NCBI RefSeq assembly: GCF_900091565.1
Contig: NZ_FMCV01000026.1
Coordinates: 31,471 to 95,470, forward strand
Origin: Micromonospora marina
GTDB taxonomy: Bacteria > Actinomycetota > Actinomycetes > Mycobacteriales > Micromonosporaceae
Direction of reading: 5' to 3'
DNA: 64,000 bases
The first letter of the stretch is position 1. Each line of letters opens with the position of its first letter. The translations under genes and the position numbers were made by a program. A model generated the notes under the pieces. It worked only from the letters and a program-made list of their open reading frames with translations, ran no database searches and was not told where the DNA came from. Shown here one piece after another: positions 53,686 to 62,462 of this stretch.

Positions 53686-55497
53686 GTGCCCTCCTCCCTG
53701 TCCCCGGCCGCCGGCCCGGCGCCGACGCGCGCCCGCGACCGGCGCGCCGACCTGCTGGTCACGCTCGCCGCACTGGCCCTGGCCCTCTGGGTGACGAGTG
53801 GCATGTGGCGGGATCCGAACAGCCGCGCGATCACGGTCAACTCCAGCGACCAGGCGCTGTTCGAGTGGCTGCTGGCGTTCGGCGGGCACACGCTGACGCA
53901 CGGACAGAACCCCCTGTTCACCACGCTGATCAACGTTCCGGACGGGGTGAACCTCGCGGTCAACACCTCGATCACCGTGTACGCCGCGGTCTTCGCACCG
54001 CTGACGTACCTCATCGGGCCGCCCGCGACGTTCCTGGTGATCCTCACGCTCAACCTGGCCGCGACGGCGGTGGCCTGGTACTGGCTGCTCAGCCGCCACC
54101 TGGTGGGCAGCCGGCTGGCCGCCGGCGTGGGCGCCCTGTTCATCGCCTTCTGCCCGGCGATGGTGTCGCACGCGAACGCGCACCTGAACTGGACCGCCGG
54201 CTGGCTGGTGCCGCTGCTGATCTGGGGCGTGTTCCGGCTTCGGCGCCCGGGCCGGGCGGTCACCGGCGGGGTCGTGCTCGGCCTGCTGGTCGCGGTCGCC
54301 TTCTCGATCGCCGCCGAGGGGCTGTTCTTCACCGCGCTGGCGCTCGGGGTGTTCCTCGCGGTGTGGGCGCTGCACCCGGCCCGCCGGTCCGAGGTACGTG
54401 CCGCGCTGCCCCGGCTGGCCGCCGGGCTCGGCGTGACCGCGCTCGTCGCCGGGGTGCTGCTGGCGTACCCGCTGTGGCTGCACTTCCTCGGACCGCAGCG
54501 GTTCCACGGCACCGGGTTCGACCCACTGATCCACTCCGAGGACATCGCCGCGTACGGGTCGTACCCGCGCCGGTCACTGGCCGGGTGGGCCGGGTGGGGC
54601 ACCTCGCTGGCACCAAACCCGACGGAGGAGAACTCGTTCTTCGGCGTACCGCTGCTCGTGCTCGCCGTCGCCTGCTTCGCGCTGCTGTGGTGGCGCGCGG
54701 ACCGGGCGTTCCGGGCCACGCTGGCCGCGCTCGGGGTGACCGCCGTGGTCTTCGCGGTGCTGTCCTGGGGGCCGACCGTGAAGTGGAACGGCCGCCGCTT
54801 CGACCAGACGCTGCCGTTCGGGGTGCTGGACAACCTGCCGGTGATCAACGCGGCGCTGCCGTCCCGGCTGGCGCTCGTCGTCGCGCCGGTCATCGGCCTG
54901 CTGCTGGCGTACGCGATCGACACGCTGCGCGCCCGGCCGCCACGGCACCGGGTGAGCGGGCTCGCCTGGACGCTCGGCTTCGTCGCCGCGCTGCTGCCGC
55001 TGGTGCCGACCCCGCTGCTGACCAGCGTCCGGGAACCGATCCCGGCGTTCATCACCAGCGGCGCGTGGCAACGCTACGTCCCGCCCGACGGGGTGCTGAC
55101 CCCGCTGCCGCTGACCGTCGACGTCTACCCGGACGGGCAGCGCTGGCAGGCGCACGCGCTCGCCCACCGGCAGGGTGAGTTCCGCATCCCGGCCGGCTTC
55201 TTCCTCGGGCCGGGCGGGCCGGAGGGCCGGGGCCGGATCGGCCCGGTGCCGCGCACCTTCGACTCGCTGATGGACCAGGCCGGAAAGACCGGGCTGGTGC
55301 CGATCATCACCGACGGCAGCATCCGGGCGTCGCAGGCGGACCTGCGCTACTGGGGGGTACGCGCGGTCGTGCTGCCCGACCGGGTGCACGGCGCCAAGTA
55401 CGACGTCGACGAGGAGGCGCTGCGGCGCACCGCCACCGCACTGCTCGGCCCGCCCGAGCGGGTGGAGGACGTCTGGCTGTGGCGGGTGCCCGCCTGA
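53686..55497 (+). CDS. Polytopic GT-C-like membrane protein 1
   Basis: A 603-aa integral membrane protein with about 11 helices, resembling lipid-linked-sugar glycosyltransferases of the GT-C fold. The first periplasmic loop (AITVNSSDQALFEWLLAFG) has an Asp where GT-C enzymes place the catalytic acid, and the chain ends with a soluble ~130-residue domain (VLTPLPLTVDVYPDG, then RVEDVWLWRVPA). The start GTG 53686 follows from its -10. Donor and acceptor are unknown; a second such protein is encoded at 59863. Confidence 0.75.
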   Translation: MPSSLSPAAGPAPTRARDRRADLLVTLAALALALWVTSGMWRDPNSRAITVNSSDQALFEWLLAFGGHTLTHGQNPLFTTLINVPDGVNLAVNTSITVYAAVFAPLTYLIGPPATFLVILTLNLAATAVAWYWLLSRHLVGSRLAAGVGALFIAFCPAMVSHANAHLNWTAGWLVPLLIWGVFRLRRPGRAVTGGVVLGLLVAVAFSIAAEGLFFTALALGVFLAVWALHPARRSEVRAALPRLAAGLGVTALVAGVLLAYPLWLHFLGPQRFHGTGFDPLIHSEDIAAYGSYPRRSLAGWAGWGTSLAPNPTEENSFFGVPLLVLAVACFALLWWRADRAFRATLAALGVTAVVFAVLSWGPTVKWNGRRFDQTLPFGVLDNLPVINAALPSRLALVVAPVIGLLLAYAIDTLRARPPRHRVSGLAWTLGFVAALLPLVPTPLLTSVREPIPAFITSGAWQRYVPPDGVLTPLPLTVDVYPDGQRWQAHALAHRQGEFRIPAGFFLGPGGPEGRGRIGPVPRTFDSLMDQAGKTGLVPIITDGSIRASQADLRYWGVRAVVLPDRVHGAKYDVDEEALRRTATALLGPPERVEDVWLWRVPA

Positions 55498-55555
55498 TCG
55501 CCGCCGCGGCGCGACGGCGACGAGGCTCACGGGTCCGGTTCCCGCAGGGCGGGAC

Positions 55556-55561
55556 TAGGCT
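55556..55561 (+). promoter_or_regulatory. -10 hexamer, leaderless lipB
   Basis: TAGGCT ends 6 nt before GTG 55568. Confidence 0.6.
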
Positions 55562-55567
55562 GGACGG

Positions 55568-56209
55568 GTGAGCGTGACGACTTCCGGGCTGACCGCTGTC
55601 CGCGCCGGCCTGCTCGACTACCAGGCCGCCTGGGACGAGCAGCGCCGACTGCACGAGTCGGTGGTGGCCGGCGAGCAGGGCGACACGGTGCTGCTGCTGG
55701 AGCACCCCAGCGTCTACACCGCCGGCAAGCGCACCGAGCCGTGGGACCGGCCGATGGACGGCACCCCGGTAGTGGACGTGGACCGCGGCGGGAAGATCAC
55801 CTGGCACGGTCCGGGGCAGTTGGTCGGCTACCCGATCGTCCGGCTGCCCGACCCGGTCGACGTGGTCGCGTACGTCCGGCGCACCGAGCAGCTGCTGATC
55901 GACGTCTGCGCCGAGTTCGGCCTGGCCGCCGGCCGGGTCGAGGGGCGCAGCGGCGTGTGGGTGCCGGAGGACGACAGGGGGCCGGCCCGCAAGGTGGCCG
56001 CCATCGGCATCCGGGTGGCCCGCGGGGTCACGCTGCACGGCTTCTCCGTCAACTGCGACTGCGACCTGGGTTTCTTCGACCGGATCGTGCCCTGCGGCAT
56101 CCGCGACGCCGGAGTCACCTCGCTGACCGCCGAGCTGGGCCGGCCGATCACCGTCGCCGACGTGCTGCCGGTGGTCGAGCGGCACCTGCCGACGCTGACG
56201 CGGGCCTGA
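55568..56209 (+). CDS. lipB: Octanoyl-[ACP]:protein octanoyltransferase
   Basis: A 213-aa transferase that moves octanoate from acyl carrier protein to lipoyl domains. WHGPGQLVGYPIV, then ARKVAAIGIRV (catalytic Lys) and the FSVNCDCDLGFFDRIVPCGI segment (catalytic Cys) are conserved. The lipoyl domains of SucB and the glycine cleavage H protein are clients. A VOC gene starts 6 nt after its stop. Confidence 0.95.
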   Translation: MSVTTSGLTAVRAGLLDYQAAWDEQRRLHESVVAGEQGDTVLLLEHPSVYTAGKRTEPWDRPMDGTPVVDVDRGGKITWHGPGQLVGYPIVRLPDPVDVVAYVRRTEQLLIDVCAEFGLAAGRVEGRSGVWVPEDDRGPARKVAAIGIRVARGVTLHGFSVNCDCDLGFFDRIVPCGIRDAGVTSLTAELGRPITVADVLPVVERHLPTLTRA

Positions 56210-56214
56210 GCCCG

Positions 56215-56607
56215 GTGCGGCTCGACCTGGTCACGCTCGTCGTGGCCGAGTACGACCCGGCCATCGCGTTCTTCACCGAGGTGCTCGGCTTCGAGCTGGC
56301 CGAGGACACGCCCTCGCTGACGAACGACGGCCGGCCCAAGCGCTGGGTTGTCGTACGCCCGCCGGGCGGCGGCACCGGCCTGCTGCTGGCCCGGGCGGAC
56401 GGGGAGCACCAGGCCGGCGCGGTGGGCGACCAGACCCACGGCCGGGTGGGCTTCTTCCTCCAGGTCGACGACTTCGAGGCGGTGTACCGGCGGATGCTCG
56501 ACGCGGGCGTCGAGTTCGTCCGGCCGCCCCGCACCGAGCCGTACGGCCGGGTCGCGGTCTTCCGCGACATCGCCGGCAACCCCTGGGACCTGCTCGGCCC
56601 GGCCTGA
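56215..56607 (+). CDS. VOC-family (glyoxalase/dioxygenase fold) protein
   Basis: A 130-aa vicinal-oxygen-chelate protein with two beta-alpha-beta-beta-beta modules: LVTLVVAEYDPAIAFFTEVL and VGFFLQVDDFEAVYRRMLD. Metal-ligand candidates are limited (VFRDIAGNPWDLL with an acidic residue), so it may not be enzymatic. GTG 56215 lies 6 nt after the lipB stop, so it is cotranscribed. Confidence 0.85.
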   Translation: MRLDLVTLVVAEYDPAIAFFTEVLGFELAEDTPSLTNDGRPKRWVVVRPPGGGTGLLLARADGEHQAGAVGDQTHGRVGFFLQVDDFEAVYRRMLDAGVEFVRPPRTEPYGRVAVFRDIAGNPWDLLGPA

Positions 56608-56694
56608 CCGCTCCCCTGCCTCCCTCGCCTCCGAACCCTCGTCCCACCCGAGCCGCCCGCCTGTGCGGTCTGCGTGGTCCCGCCCTCGGCCACC

Positions 56695-56732
56695 GCGCAT
56701 CCGGTCCGCGCATCCGGTCCGCGCATCCGGTC
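56695..56732. repeat. 13-nt tandem repeat
   Basis: GCGCATCCGGTCC recurs about three times (two exact, the third incomplete). Confidence 0.85.
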
Positions 56733-56836
56733 GGCGGCGCGGCGGCGGCCGGTCCGTATCGCCAACCGCTCAGGACCATCCGCCATCGATCACGGTAGGT
56801 GACAATGCCGCGCCCACCGCGGGTGGCCTCCCGCCG

Positions 56837-56908
56837 ACTTTGCTCTGCAGCCGGATCCGCAACAGTCACTCCTGGTCGACTGTTGCGTCATGGGCTGCAG
56901 AGCAAAGT
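56837..56908. repeat. Large double-stem palindrome
   Basis: Outer arms ACTTTGCTCTGCAGCC (56837-56852) and its exact complement (56893-56908) enclose inner arms GCAACAGTC (56859-56867) and GACTGTTGC (56878-56886). Both pair perfectly (16 and 9 bp). Its structure suggests a dispersed palindromic element rather than a simple terminator. Confidence 0.85.
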
Positions 56909-57115
56909 GCGCAGACACCCTTCCCTCCCTCCCGAGGCCCGTTCGACATAACCCCAGCTCAGCGCGACCTGGCGGCGTCGAGGGCATCCCAGCCACTCCG
57001 AACCCGCCCTCACCGAGCGTGACGGCGAGGCGCGCCGACCTCTCATCACTCTCGGTGGTCGAACGGAACCGGTTCGGGAGGGCGGCAGCTTCGGCGAGCC
57101 CACGCCCCGCCGCCG

Positions 57116-58402
57116 TCAGGGCGTGAGGCGGTGCAGGTCGCGCGGGAAGGCGGTCACCTCCCGGACGTTCGCCGCGCCGACCAGCCGCGCGACGAACCGC
57201 TCCAGCCCGATCGCGAAACCGCCGTGCGGTGGCATGCCGTGCCGGAACGCGTCCACGTACCCGGCGTACGGCTCCACCGGCTCGCCCCGCGCCGCCAGGG
57301 CGGCCAGGTAGTCGGCGTGCCGGTGCAGCCGCTGCCCGCCGGTGACCAGCTCCACGCCCCGGAACAACAGGTCGAAACCGTTCGAGTACGCGGGCCGGGC
57401 CGGGTCCGGGTGGGTGTAGAAGGGGCGCTTCGCCATCGGGTACCCGGTGACGAAGAGGAAGTCGCTGCCGTACTCGCGCAGTGCCCACTCCCCCAGCGCC
57501 CGCTCGTGCCCCGGCGCCAGGTCGGGTTCGTCGGCCGGCGCCCCGGCGATCTTCAGCGCCTCGGTGAAGTGCACCGCCGGGATCTCGTCCGGCACCGCGG
57601 GCGCCGTCACGCCGAGCGTGGCCAGCGCACCGCCGGCCCGATCGCCGACGGTCGCCACCATCCCGGCCAGGGTGTCCCGCAGCACCGCCATCACGTCCCG
57701 GTGGTCGGCCACGAATCCCAGCTCGACGTCGAGCGAGGTGTACTGGGCCAGGTGACGCGCCGTGTCGTGCGGCTCGGCGCGGAACACCGGCCCCACCTCG
57801 TAGACCCGTTCGAAGACGCCGACCATGAGCTGCTTGTAGAACTGCGGCGACTGGGCCAGGTAGGCGGGCCGACCGAACCAGTCCAACGCGAACACGTTCG
57901 CGCCGCTCTCGGTGGACGAGGCGACCACCTTCGGCGTGTGCACCTCGACGAAGCCCTGCCCGTCGAGCGTGGCCCGGAAGCCGGACACGGCCGCCGCCGA
58001 GATCCGCAGCGCGGCGGATCGGCTCGGGTGCCGCAACGCGGTCGGCGCGTGGTCGAGCTGGGTGGGCAGGGTGGCGGCGAGCACCGGCCGGTACAGGTCG
58101 AACGGAGGCGGAACGGCGGGCGGCCCGAGCGGACGTACCGTCGGCTCGACGACCTCGACCCCGGCGGGCGCGGCGGGGTTCGCGGCCACGGTGCCGACCA
58201 CCTCGACGACCGTCTCCTCGGTGAGCGTCTCGATCTGCTCCCGCACGGCGGGCGCGGCCACCACCACCTGGGCGAGCCCGGCGGCGTCGCGGAGGATCAG
58301 GAAGGCCACCGACTTGAGCAGCCGGCAGCGGTGGACCCAACCGGCGAGCCGCACGGTGGCGCCCACATGGGCGGGGAGTTGGGTGGACAGGATGCGTTGC
58401 AC
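57116..58402 (-). CDS. aspS: Aspartyl-tRNA synthetase, archaeal-type
   Basis: A 428-aa class IIb synthetase. OB-fold anticodon domain at residues 1-100 (LAGWVHRCRLLKSVAFLIL), then the catalytic core: FVEVHTPKVVASSTESGANV, AQSPQFYKQLM, YEVGPVFRAEPHDTARHL (motif 2) and PPHGGFAIGLERFVARL (motif 3). Length and the NVREVTAFPRDLHRL ending match short archaeal-type AspRS, not the ~590-aa bacterial type with GAD insertion. GTG 58402 has AAGGAGGT 5 nt upstream. A T-box with GAC specifier precedes it. It may be non-discriminating or a backup enzyme. Confidence 0.88.
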   Translation of the reverse strand: MQRILSTQLPAHVGATVRLAGWVHRCRLLKSVAFLILRDAAGLAQVVVAAPAVREQIETLTEETVVEVVGTVAANPAAPAGVEVVEPTVRPLGPPAVPPPFDLYRPVLAATLPTQLDHAPTALRHPSRSAALRISAAAVSGFRATLDGQGFVEVHTPKVVASSTESGANVFALDWFGRPAYLAQSPQFYKQLMVGVFERVYEVGPVFRAEPHDTARHLAQYTSLDVELGFVADHRDVMAVLRDTLAGMVATVGDRAGGALATLGVTAPAVPDEIPAVHFTEALKIAGAPADEPDLAPGHERALGEWALREYGSDFLFVTGYPMAKRPFYTHPDPARPAYSNGFDLLFRGVELVTGGQRLHRHADYLAALAARGEPVEPYAGYVDAFRHGMPPHGGFAIGLERFVARLVGAANVREVTAFPRDLHRLTP

Positions 58403-58675
58403 GACTACCTCCTTGACCAATCGCAACGCGATCCCCAGGGAGGTGTGGGCGAGCGGGAACCTCGCGGTGCCACCACACCTTCGCCCCCGCCGGAGCGGGA
58501 GCCTCGTTCGTCGCCTTTTCACCGGGGCCGGCCGGGCGGGCTCTACTGGGCGCGTCGCGCCGTTCTTCCCGCAGCTCGGGAGGGTCTTCGCGGGCCGGTG
58601 CCAGACCGCCTCGCAGCAACCGGCGGCTCTCTCGACTGGCGGATCGGCCCGTTACTCGGCTCCGTCACAGCTCTG
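58403..58675 (-). promoter_or_regulatory. T-box riboswitch with Asp (GAC) specifier
   Basis: The minus-strand leader carries AGGTGTGGTGGCACCGCGAG (58461-58480), containing the T-box core that pairs with uncharged tRNA ACCA ends. Upstream, AGAGAGCCGCCGG and GCGAAGACCCTCCCG resemble Stem I, with GAC at 58584-58586 in the specifier position. ACCTCC at 58439-58444 is the complement of the SD GGAGGT at 58407-58412, so it can sequester it. This implies translational control: uncharged tRNA-Asp frees the SD. No terminator with a U-run is seen. A TAGCGT -10 lies at 58682-58687. Confidence 0.85.
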
Positions 58676-58681
58676 CCCGGC

Positions 58682-58687
58682 ACGCTA
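58682..58687 (-). promoter_or_regulatory. -10 hexamer of the T-box-aspS transcript
   Basis: Minus-strand TAGCGT; transcription would begin near 58675, giving a leader of about 270 nt. Confidence 0.5.
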
Positions 58688-58799
58688 GCACCGCACCCGC
58701 CGCGCTGTGACCGGTTTTTTTCGCCCCTGGTGTCCGGTGTCACAGCGATTCCGGCGTGACGGCCGTCGCCCGCCGTTCATCGACCGGCGCCGACCGGCG

Positions 58800-58805
58800 T
58801 ACGCT
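58800..58805 (+). promoter_or_regulatory. -10 hexamer, leaderless lipA
   Basis: TACGCT ends 7 nt before GTG 58813. Divergent from the aspS T-box promoter. Confidence 0.6.
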
Positions 58806-58812
58806 CGGTTTT

Positions 58813-59802
58813 GTGACGATCGAGCAATCCGCGCCGACGACTGAGCAGCCTGCGCGCCCCGCGACGGTCGCCCCGGAGGGGCGGCGCATGCTGCGGATCG
58901 AGGCACGCAACGCCGAGACGCCGATCGAGCGCAAGCCGCCATGGATCAAGGTGAAGGCCAAGATGGGCCCGGAGTACACCCAGTTGCGCGGGCTCGTCTC
59001 GCGCGAAGGGCTGCACACCGTGTGCCAGGAGGCCGGCTGCCCCAACATCTACGAGTGCTGGGAGGACCGGGAGGCCACCTTCCTCATCGGTGGTGACCAG
59101 TGCACCCGGCGCTGCGACTTCTGCCAGATCGACACCGGCAAGCCGGCCGAGTTCGACGCCGACGAGCCGCGCCGCGTCGCCGAGTCGGTCGCCGCGATGG
59201 GGCTGCGTTACGCGACCATCACCGGTGTCGCCCGCGACGACCTGCCCGACGGTGGGGCCTGGCTCTACGCCGAGACGGTCCGGCAGATCCACGCGCTCCA
59301 GTCCGGCTGTGGTGTCGAGCTGCTGATCCCCGACTTCAACGCCGTACCCGAGCAGCTCGCCGAGGTCTTCGGCTCGCGGCCCGAGGTGCTGGCGCACAAC
59401 GTGGAGACCGTGCCGCGCATCTTCAAGCGGATCCGCCCGGCGTTCCGCTACGAGCGCTCGCTTGACGTGATCCGCCAGGCGCGGGCCGACGGCCTGGTCA
59501 CCAAGAGCAACCTGATCCTCGGCATGGGCGAGGAGCGCGCCGAAGTGTCCCAGGCGCTGCGCGACCTGCACGAGGCGGGCTGCGAGCTGATCACCGTCAC
59601 GCAGTACCTGCGACCTTCCCCCCGGCACCACCCGGTGACCCGCTGGGTCAAGCCGGAGGAGTTCGTCGAGCTGCACGAGGAGGCCGAGGAGATCGGCTTC
59701 GCGGGCGTGATGAGCGGCCCGCTGGTCCGCTCGTCGTACCGGGCGGGTCGGCTCTACCAGCAGGCGCTCGCCGCCCGCGAGCAGGTCGCCGTCGCCGGCT
59801 GA
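58813..59802 (+). CDS. lipA: Lipoyl synthase (radical SAM)
   Basis: A 329-aa enzyme that inserts two sulfurs into octanoyl groups on lipoyl domains. The auxiliary [4Fe-4S] cluster cysteines are in CQEAGCPNIYECW, and the radical SAM CxxxCxxC is CTRRCDFC. NLILGMGEERAEV and the C-terminal GPLVRSSYRAG are family segments, including the final Ser ligand. GTG 58813 follows from the -10 hexamer. Confidence 0.97.
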   Translation: MTIEQSAPTTEQPARPATVAPEGRRMLRIEARNAETPIERKPPWIKVKAKMGPEYTQLRGLVSREGLHTVCQEAGCPNIYECWEDREATFLIGGDQCTRRCDFCQIDTGKPAEFDADEPRRVAESVAAMGLRYATITGVARDDLPDGGAWLYAETVRQIHALQSGCGVELLIPDFNAVPEQLAEVFGSRPEVLAHNVETVPRIFKRIRPAFRYERSLDVIRQARADGLVTKSNLILGMGEERAEVSQALRDLHEAGCELITVTQYLRPSPRHHPVTRWVKPEEFVELHEEAEEIGFAGVMSGPLVRSSYRAGRLYQQALAAREQVAVAG

Positions 59803-59862
59803 GGCCGGCCGGACACCGCGTCACCCACCGCCGGCCACCCGCCGGATGCCATGATCACAGGC

Positions 59863-61578
59863 ATGACCGCCGGGGTACGCGAGGAGCCACGCGAGACAGC
59901 ACACCCTCGTACGCCCCGGCGGCTGCCGTTGCCGACACTGCTCGCCCTGCTCGTCGGGTTCGCCGGGGTGGGCTACCGGCTGGCGCTGCTGTTCGCCGAC
60001 GTGCCGCCCACGAACAGCGACGAGGCGACGATGGGGCTGGCCGCCCTGCACATCGCCCGCGGCGACGACTTCCCGATCTGGTTCTACGGCCAGGCCTACA
60101 TGGGCACGCTGGAGGCGTACCTGGCCGCGCCGCTGGTCGCGCTGGCCGGACCGTCGGTGCTCGTGCTGCGGCTGCCCACGCTGGCGCTGTACGCCTCGTT
60201 CCTGCTGCTGTCCTGGCGGCTGACCCGGCGGCTCGGCGGCGACCGCTGGTACGCCCTGCTCGTCGTCGCCGTGCTGGCGCTCGGCTCGGACCGGGTGGTG
60301 AAGAACCAGCTGATCGCCGGTGGCGGCTATCCGGAGCTGAACCCGGCCGGTGCGGCGCTGGCGCTGCTGACGGTCGGGCTCTGCCTGACCGGGGCGGGCG
60401 CGCGGCTGCCCCGTTGGGCGGCCTGGGGCCTGATCTGCGGGGTGCTGCTCTGGGTGGACCCGCTGATCCTGCCGTACGTGCTGACGCTCGGCGCGCTGCT
60501 GGTGGCCCGGCGGTGGCGGGAACTGGCCGGGCGGGCCGGGGTGGTGCTGACCGGCGCGCTGCTGCTGGGCGCGGCCCCGATGCTCGTGGACAGCATCGGG
60601 CACGGCCGCAACCCGGCGACCGCGGTGCTGGCCGCAGGTGGCACGGGCGCGCCGTCGGACTGGGCGGACCGGCTGCACGGCGCGCTGGTCCTCGGTCCGT
60701 CGCTGGCGACGGGCTTCTGCTCACCCGGCCGGTGCGCCACCTGGCAGCTCTGGTGGGCGGTGGCGTTCCCGGTGCTGCTGGTGCTCGCCGCGCTCACCGC
60801 CTGGCACACCCTGCGCCGCGTCGGCGGCGGTCCGGGCTCGGCGGAGCGGGTGTCGGCCGGGGTGCGGCTGGCGCTGCTCGGCGGCGCGGCCGGGGTCATC
60901 GCCGCGTACGCGGTGAGCAACGCGGCCGGGCAGACGCCGATCGAGAGCAGCCGTTACCTGTCGTGCCTGGCGGTCGCCCTACCAGCCCTGTTCTGGCCAC
61001 TGCGGCAGGCCGCCCGCACGCTCGCCGCACACCGGCTGACGGCGCAGCGCCAGTTCGCCGAGGTGGCGGCATCGGGGGAGGGCGGATACCGCCACCCCCC
61101 CGAAGTGGAGTCGATCAAGGCGACGGGCGGGCGGCCGGCCGGGAGGATGGCCCGGATGGCGGGGATCGGGGCGCTGACGGTTGTCGCGGGGGTGCTCGGC
61201 ACCGGCGTGGCGGCCACCGTGGACGTGGTGCGGACCGCGCCCGACGTGCACGCCGAGGCCGACCGGCACCGGTCACTCGTGGACACGCTCGGCGCGCTCG
61301 GCGTGCGGAACGTCCGCGGCGGCTACTGGACGTGCAACCGGCTCACCTACGCGACCGGCGAGAACGTGGTCTGCGCCGTGGTCGACGACGACCTGAGCCC
61401 CGGTTTCGACAGGCTGCCCGCGTACCGGCGGGAAGTGGCCGCCGACCCGGACGCGGCGTGGGTGGCACCGGTCGGCTCGCCGCTGGCCGCGCGGCTGGAC
61501 GAGCGCGTCGGCGCCGAATCGGGGGCGCTCGACGTCGTCACCGTGGCCGGCTGGCGGATCTACCTGCCGCGCCGCTGA
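59863..61578 (+). CDS. Polytopic GT-C-like (PMT/GT39-like) membrane protein 2
   Basis: A 571-aa membrane protein with about 11 helices. The first external loop VPPTNSDEATMGLAALHIAR has the adjacent Asp-Glu typical of GT-C/ArnT-like enzymes, followed by WFYGQAYMGTLEAYLAAPL. A C-terminal soluble ~115-residue domain follows (VRNVRGGYWTCNRLTYATGE). ATG 59863 is placed by CATGAT 7 nt upstream; ATG 59851 is an alternative. Likely lipid-linked sugar transferase; substrate unknown. Confidence 0.75.
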   Translation: MTAGVREEPRETAHPRTPRRLPLPTLLALLVGFAGVGYRLALLFADVPPTNSDEATMGLAALHIARGDDFPIWFYGQAYMGTLEAYLAAPLVALAGPSVLVLRLPTLALYASFLLLSWRLTRRLGGDRWYALLVVAVLALGSDRVVKNQLIAGGGYPELNPAGAALALLTVGLCLTGAGARLPRWAAWGLICGVLLWVDPLILPYVLTLGALLVARRWRELAGRAGVVLTGALLLGAAPMLVDSIGHGRNPATAVLAAGGTGAPSDWADRLHGALVLGPSLATGFCSPGRCATWQLWWAVAFPVLLVLAALTAWHTLRRVGGGPGSAERVSAGVRLALLGGAAGVIAAYAVSNAAGQTPIESSRYLSCLAVALPALFWPLRQAARTLAAHRLTAQRQFAEVAASGEGGYRHPPEVESIKATGGRPAGRMARMAGIGALTVVAGVLGTGVAATVDVVRTAPDVHAEADRHRSLVDTLGALGVRNVRGGYWTCNRLTYATGENVVCAVVDDDLSPGFDRLPAYRREVAADPDAAWVAPVGSPLAARLDERVGAESGALDVVTVAGWRIYLPRR

Positions 61579-61698
61579 CCCGGACCCGGCGCGGATTCGC
61601 CTCCTTACCGGCGGGCCGGTTCGGGCCGGTACGGCGGCAAGGTACTCAGCCCGCGGCGGAACAGGCGGCCACGGATCAACGTGATGCGCGCCGACCAC

Positions 61699-61704
61699 TA
61701 GACT
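61699..61704 (+). promoter_or_regulatory. -10 hexamer, leaderless DUF4191 gene
   Basis: TAGACT ends 7 nt before ATG 61712. Confidence 0.6.
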
Positions 61705-61711
61705 CTGCGGC

Positions 61712-62401
61712 ATGGCAAAGCCCCAGGAGAAGGTCTCGTTCGGCCAGCGGCTGAAGCAGATCGGGATGGTGTTCCGGTTCACCGCCAAGCAGGACAAGTG
61801 GTTCGCGCCGCTGACCGCTGCGGCGGTGCTGATCCCGCTCGCGCTCACCGTGGTCGCGGTGCTCGCCTGGGGCTGGATCTGGCTGCCGATCGGCATCCTG
61901 CTCGCCCTGCTCGCCGTGCTGATCGTGCTCAACCTGCGCTCCAACAAGGCGATGATGAACGCCGCCGAGGGGCAGCCGGGCGCGGCGGCGCAGATCATGG
62001 AGAGCATGCGCGGCGACTGGCGGGTCACCCCGGCGGTCAGCTCCACCACGCAGATGGACATGGTGCACCTGGTGGTGGGCCGGCAGGGCGTGATCCTGCT
62101 GGCCGAGGGCAACCCGCAGCGCGTCCGTGGCCTGCTCGGCCAGGAGAAGCGCCGCCTCGCGAAGGTGATCGGCACGGCTCCGCTGCACGACTACGTGATC
62201 GGGCAGGGCGAGGGTGAGTTGCCGGTCCGCAAGCTGCGGATGACGCTGATGCGGCTGCCGCGTGCCCTGTCCCCGAAGGACGTCAACGCCCTCGACAAGC
62301 GGCTCAAGGCGCTCACCGCACGGCCGCAGATGCCCAAGGGCGCGATCCCGAAGAACATGCGGCCGGCGCGTGGCGCGTTCCGGCAGACCCGGGGTCGCTG
62401 A
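61712..62401 (+). CDS. DUF4191 membrane protein
   Basis: A 229-aa protein with two N-terminal helices (LTAAAVLIPLALTVVAVLAW and LPIGILLALLAVLIVLNL) and a cytosolic domain rich in basic residues (GRQGVILLAEGNPQRVRGLL, then KRRLAKVIGTAPLHDYVIG). It is the Rv2219 homologue in the lipA-glnA interval. The family is actinobacterial and of unknown function. Confidence 0.88.
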   Translation: MAKPQEKVSFGQRLKQIGMVFRFTAKQDKWFAPLTAAAVLIPLALTVVAVLAWGWIWLPIGILLALLAVLIVLNLRSNKAMMNAAEGQPGAAAQIMESMRGDWRVTPAVSSTTQMDMVHLVVGRQGVILLAEGNPQRVRGLLGQEKRRLAKVIGTAPLHDYVIGQGEGELPVRKLRMTLMRLPRALSPKDVNALDKRLKALTARPQMPKGAIPKNMRPARGAFRQTRGR

Positions 62402-62418
62402 CCTGCGGCGTACACGGA

Positions 62419-62451
62419 AAGGAGCCGGTCCCCGTGCGGGGCCGGCTCCTT
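62419..62451. terminator. Bidirectional hairpin
   Basis: Arms 62419-62433 and 62438-62451 form a 14-bp stem with one bulged T and a 4-nt loop between the convergent DUF4191 and RDD genes. Confidence 0.8.
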
Positions 62452-62462
62452 GTTCGTCCGGG

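Larger units (their letters stand above)
56608..57115. other. Non-coding spacer between convergent genes
   Basis: About 500 bp between the VOC and aspS genes without a convincing gene. It holds a 13-nt tandem repeat and a large double-stem palindrome listed separately. Confidence 0.65.

Noticed and set aside
56890..57126. 78-codon plus-strand gene
   Set aside because: Starts within the palindrome, lacks an SD and ends antisense to aspS; no similarity recognised.
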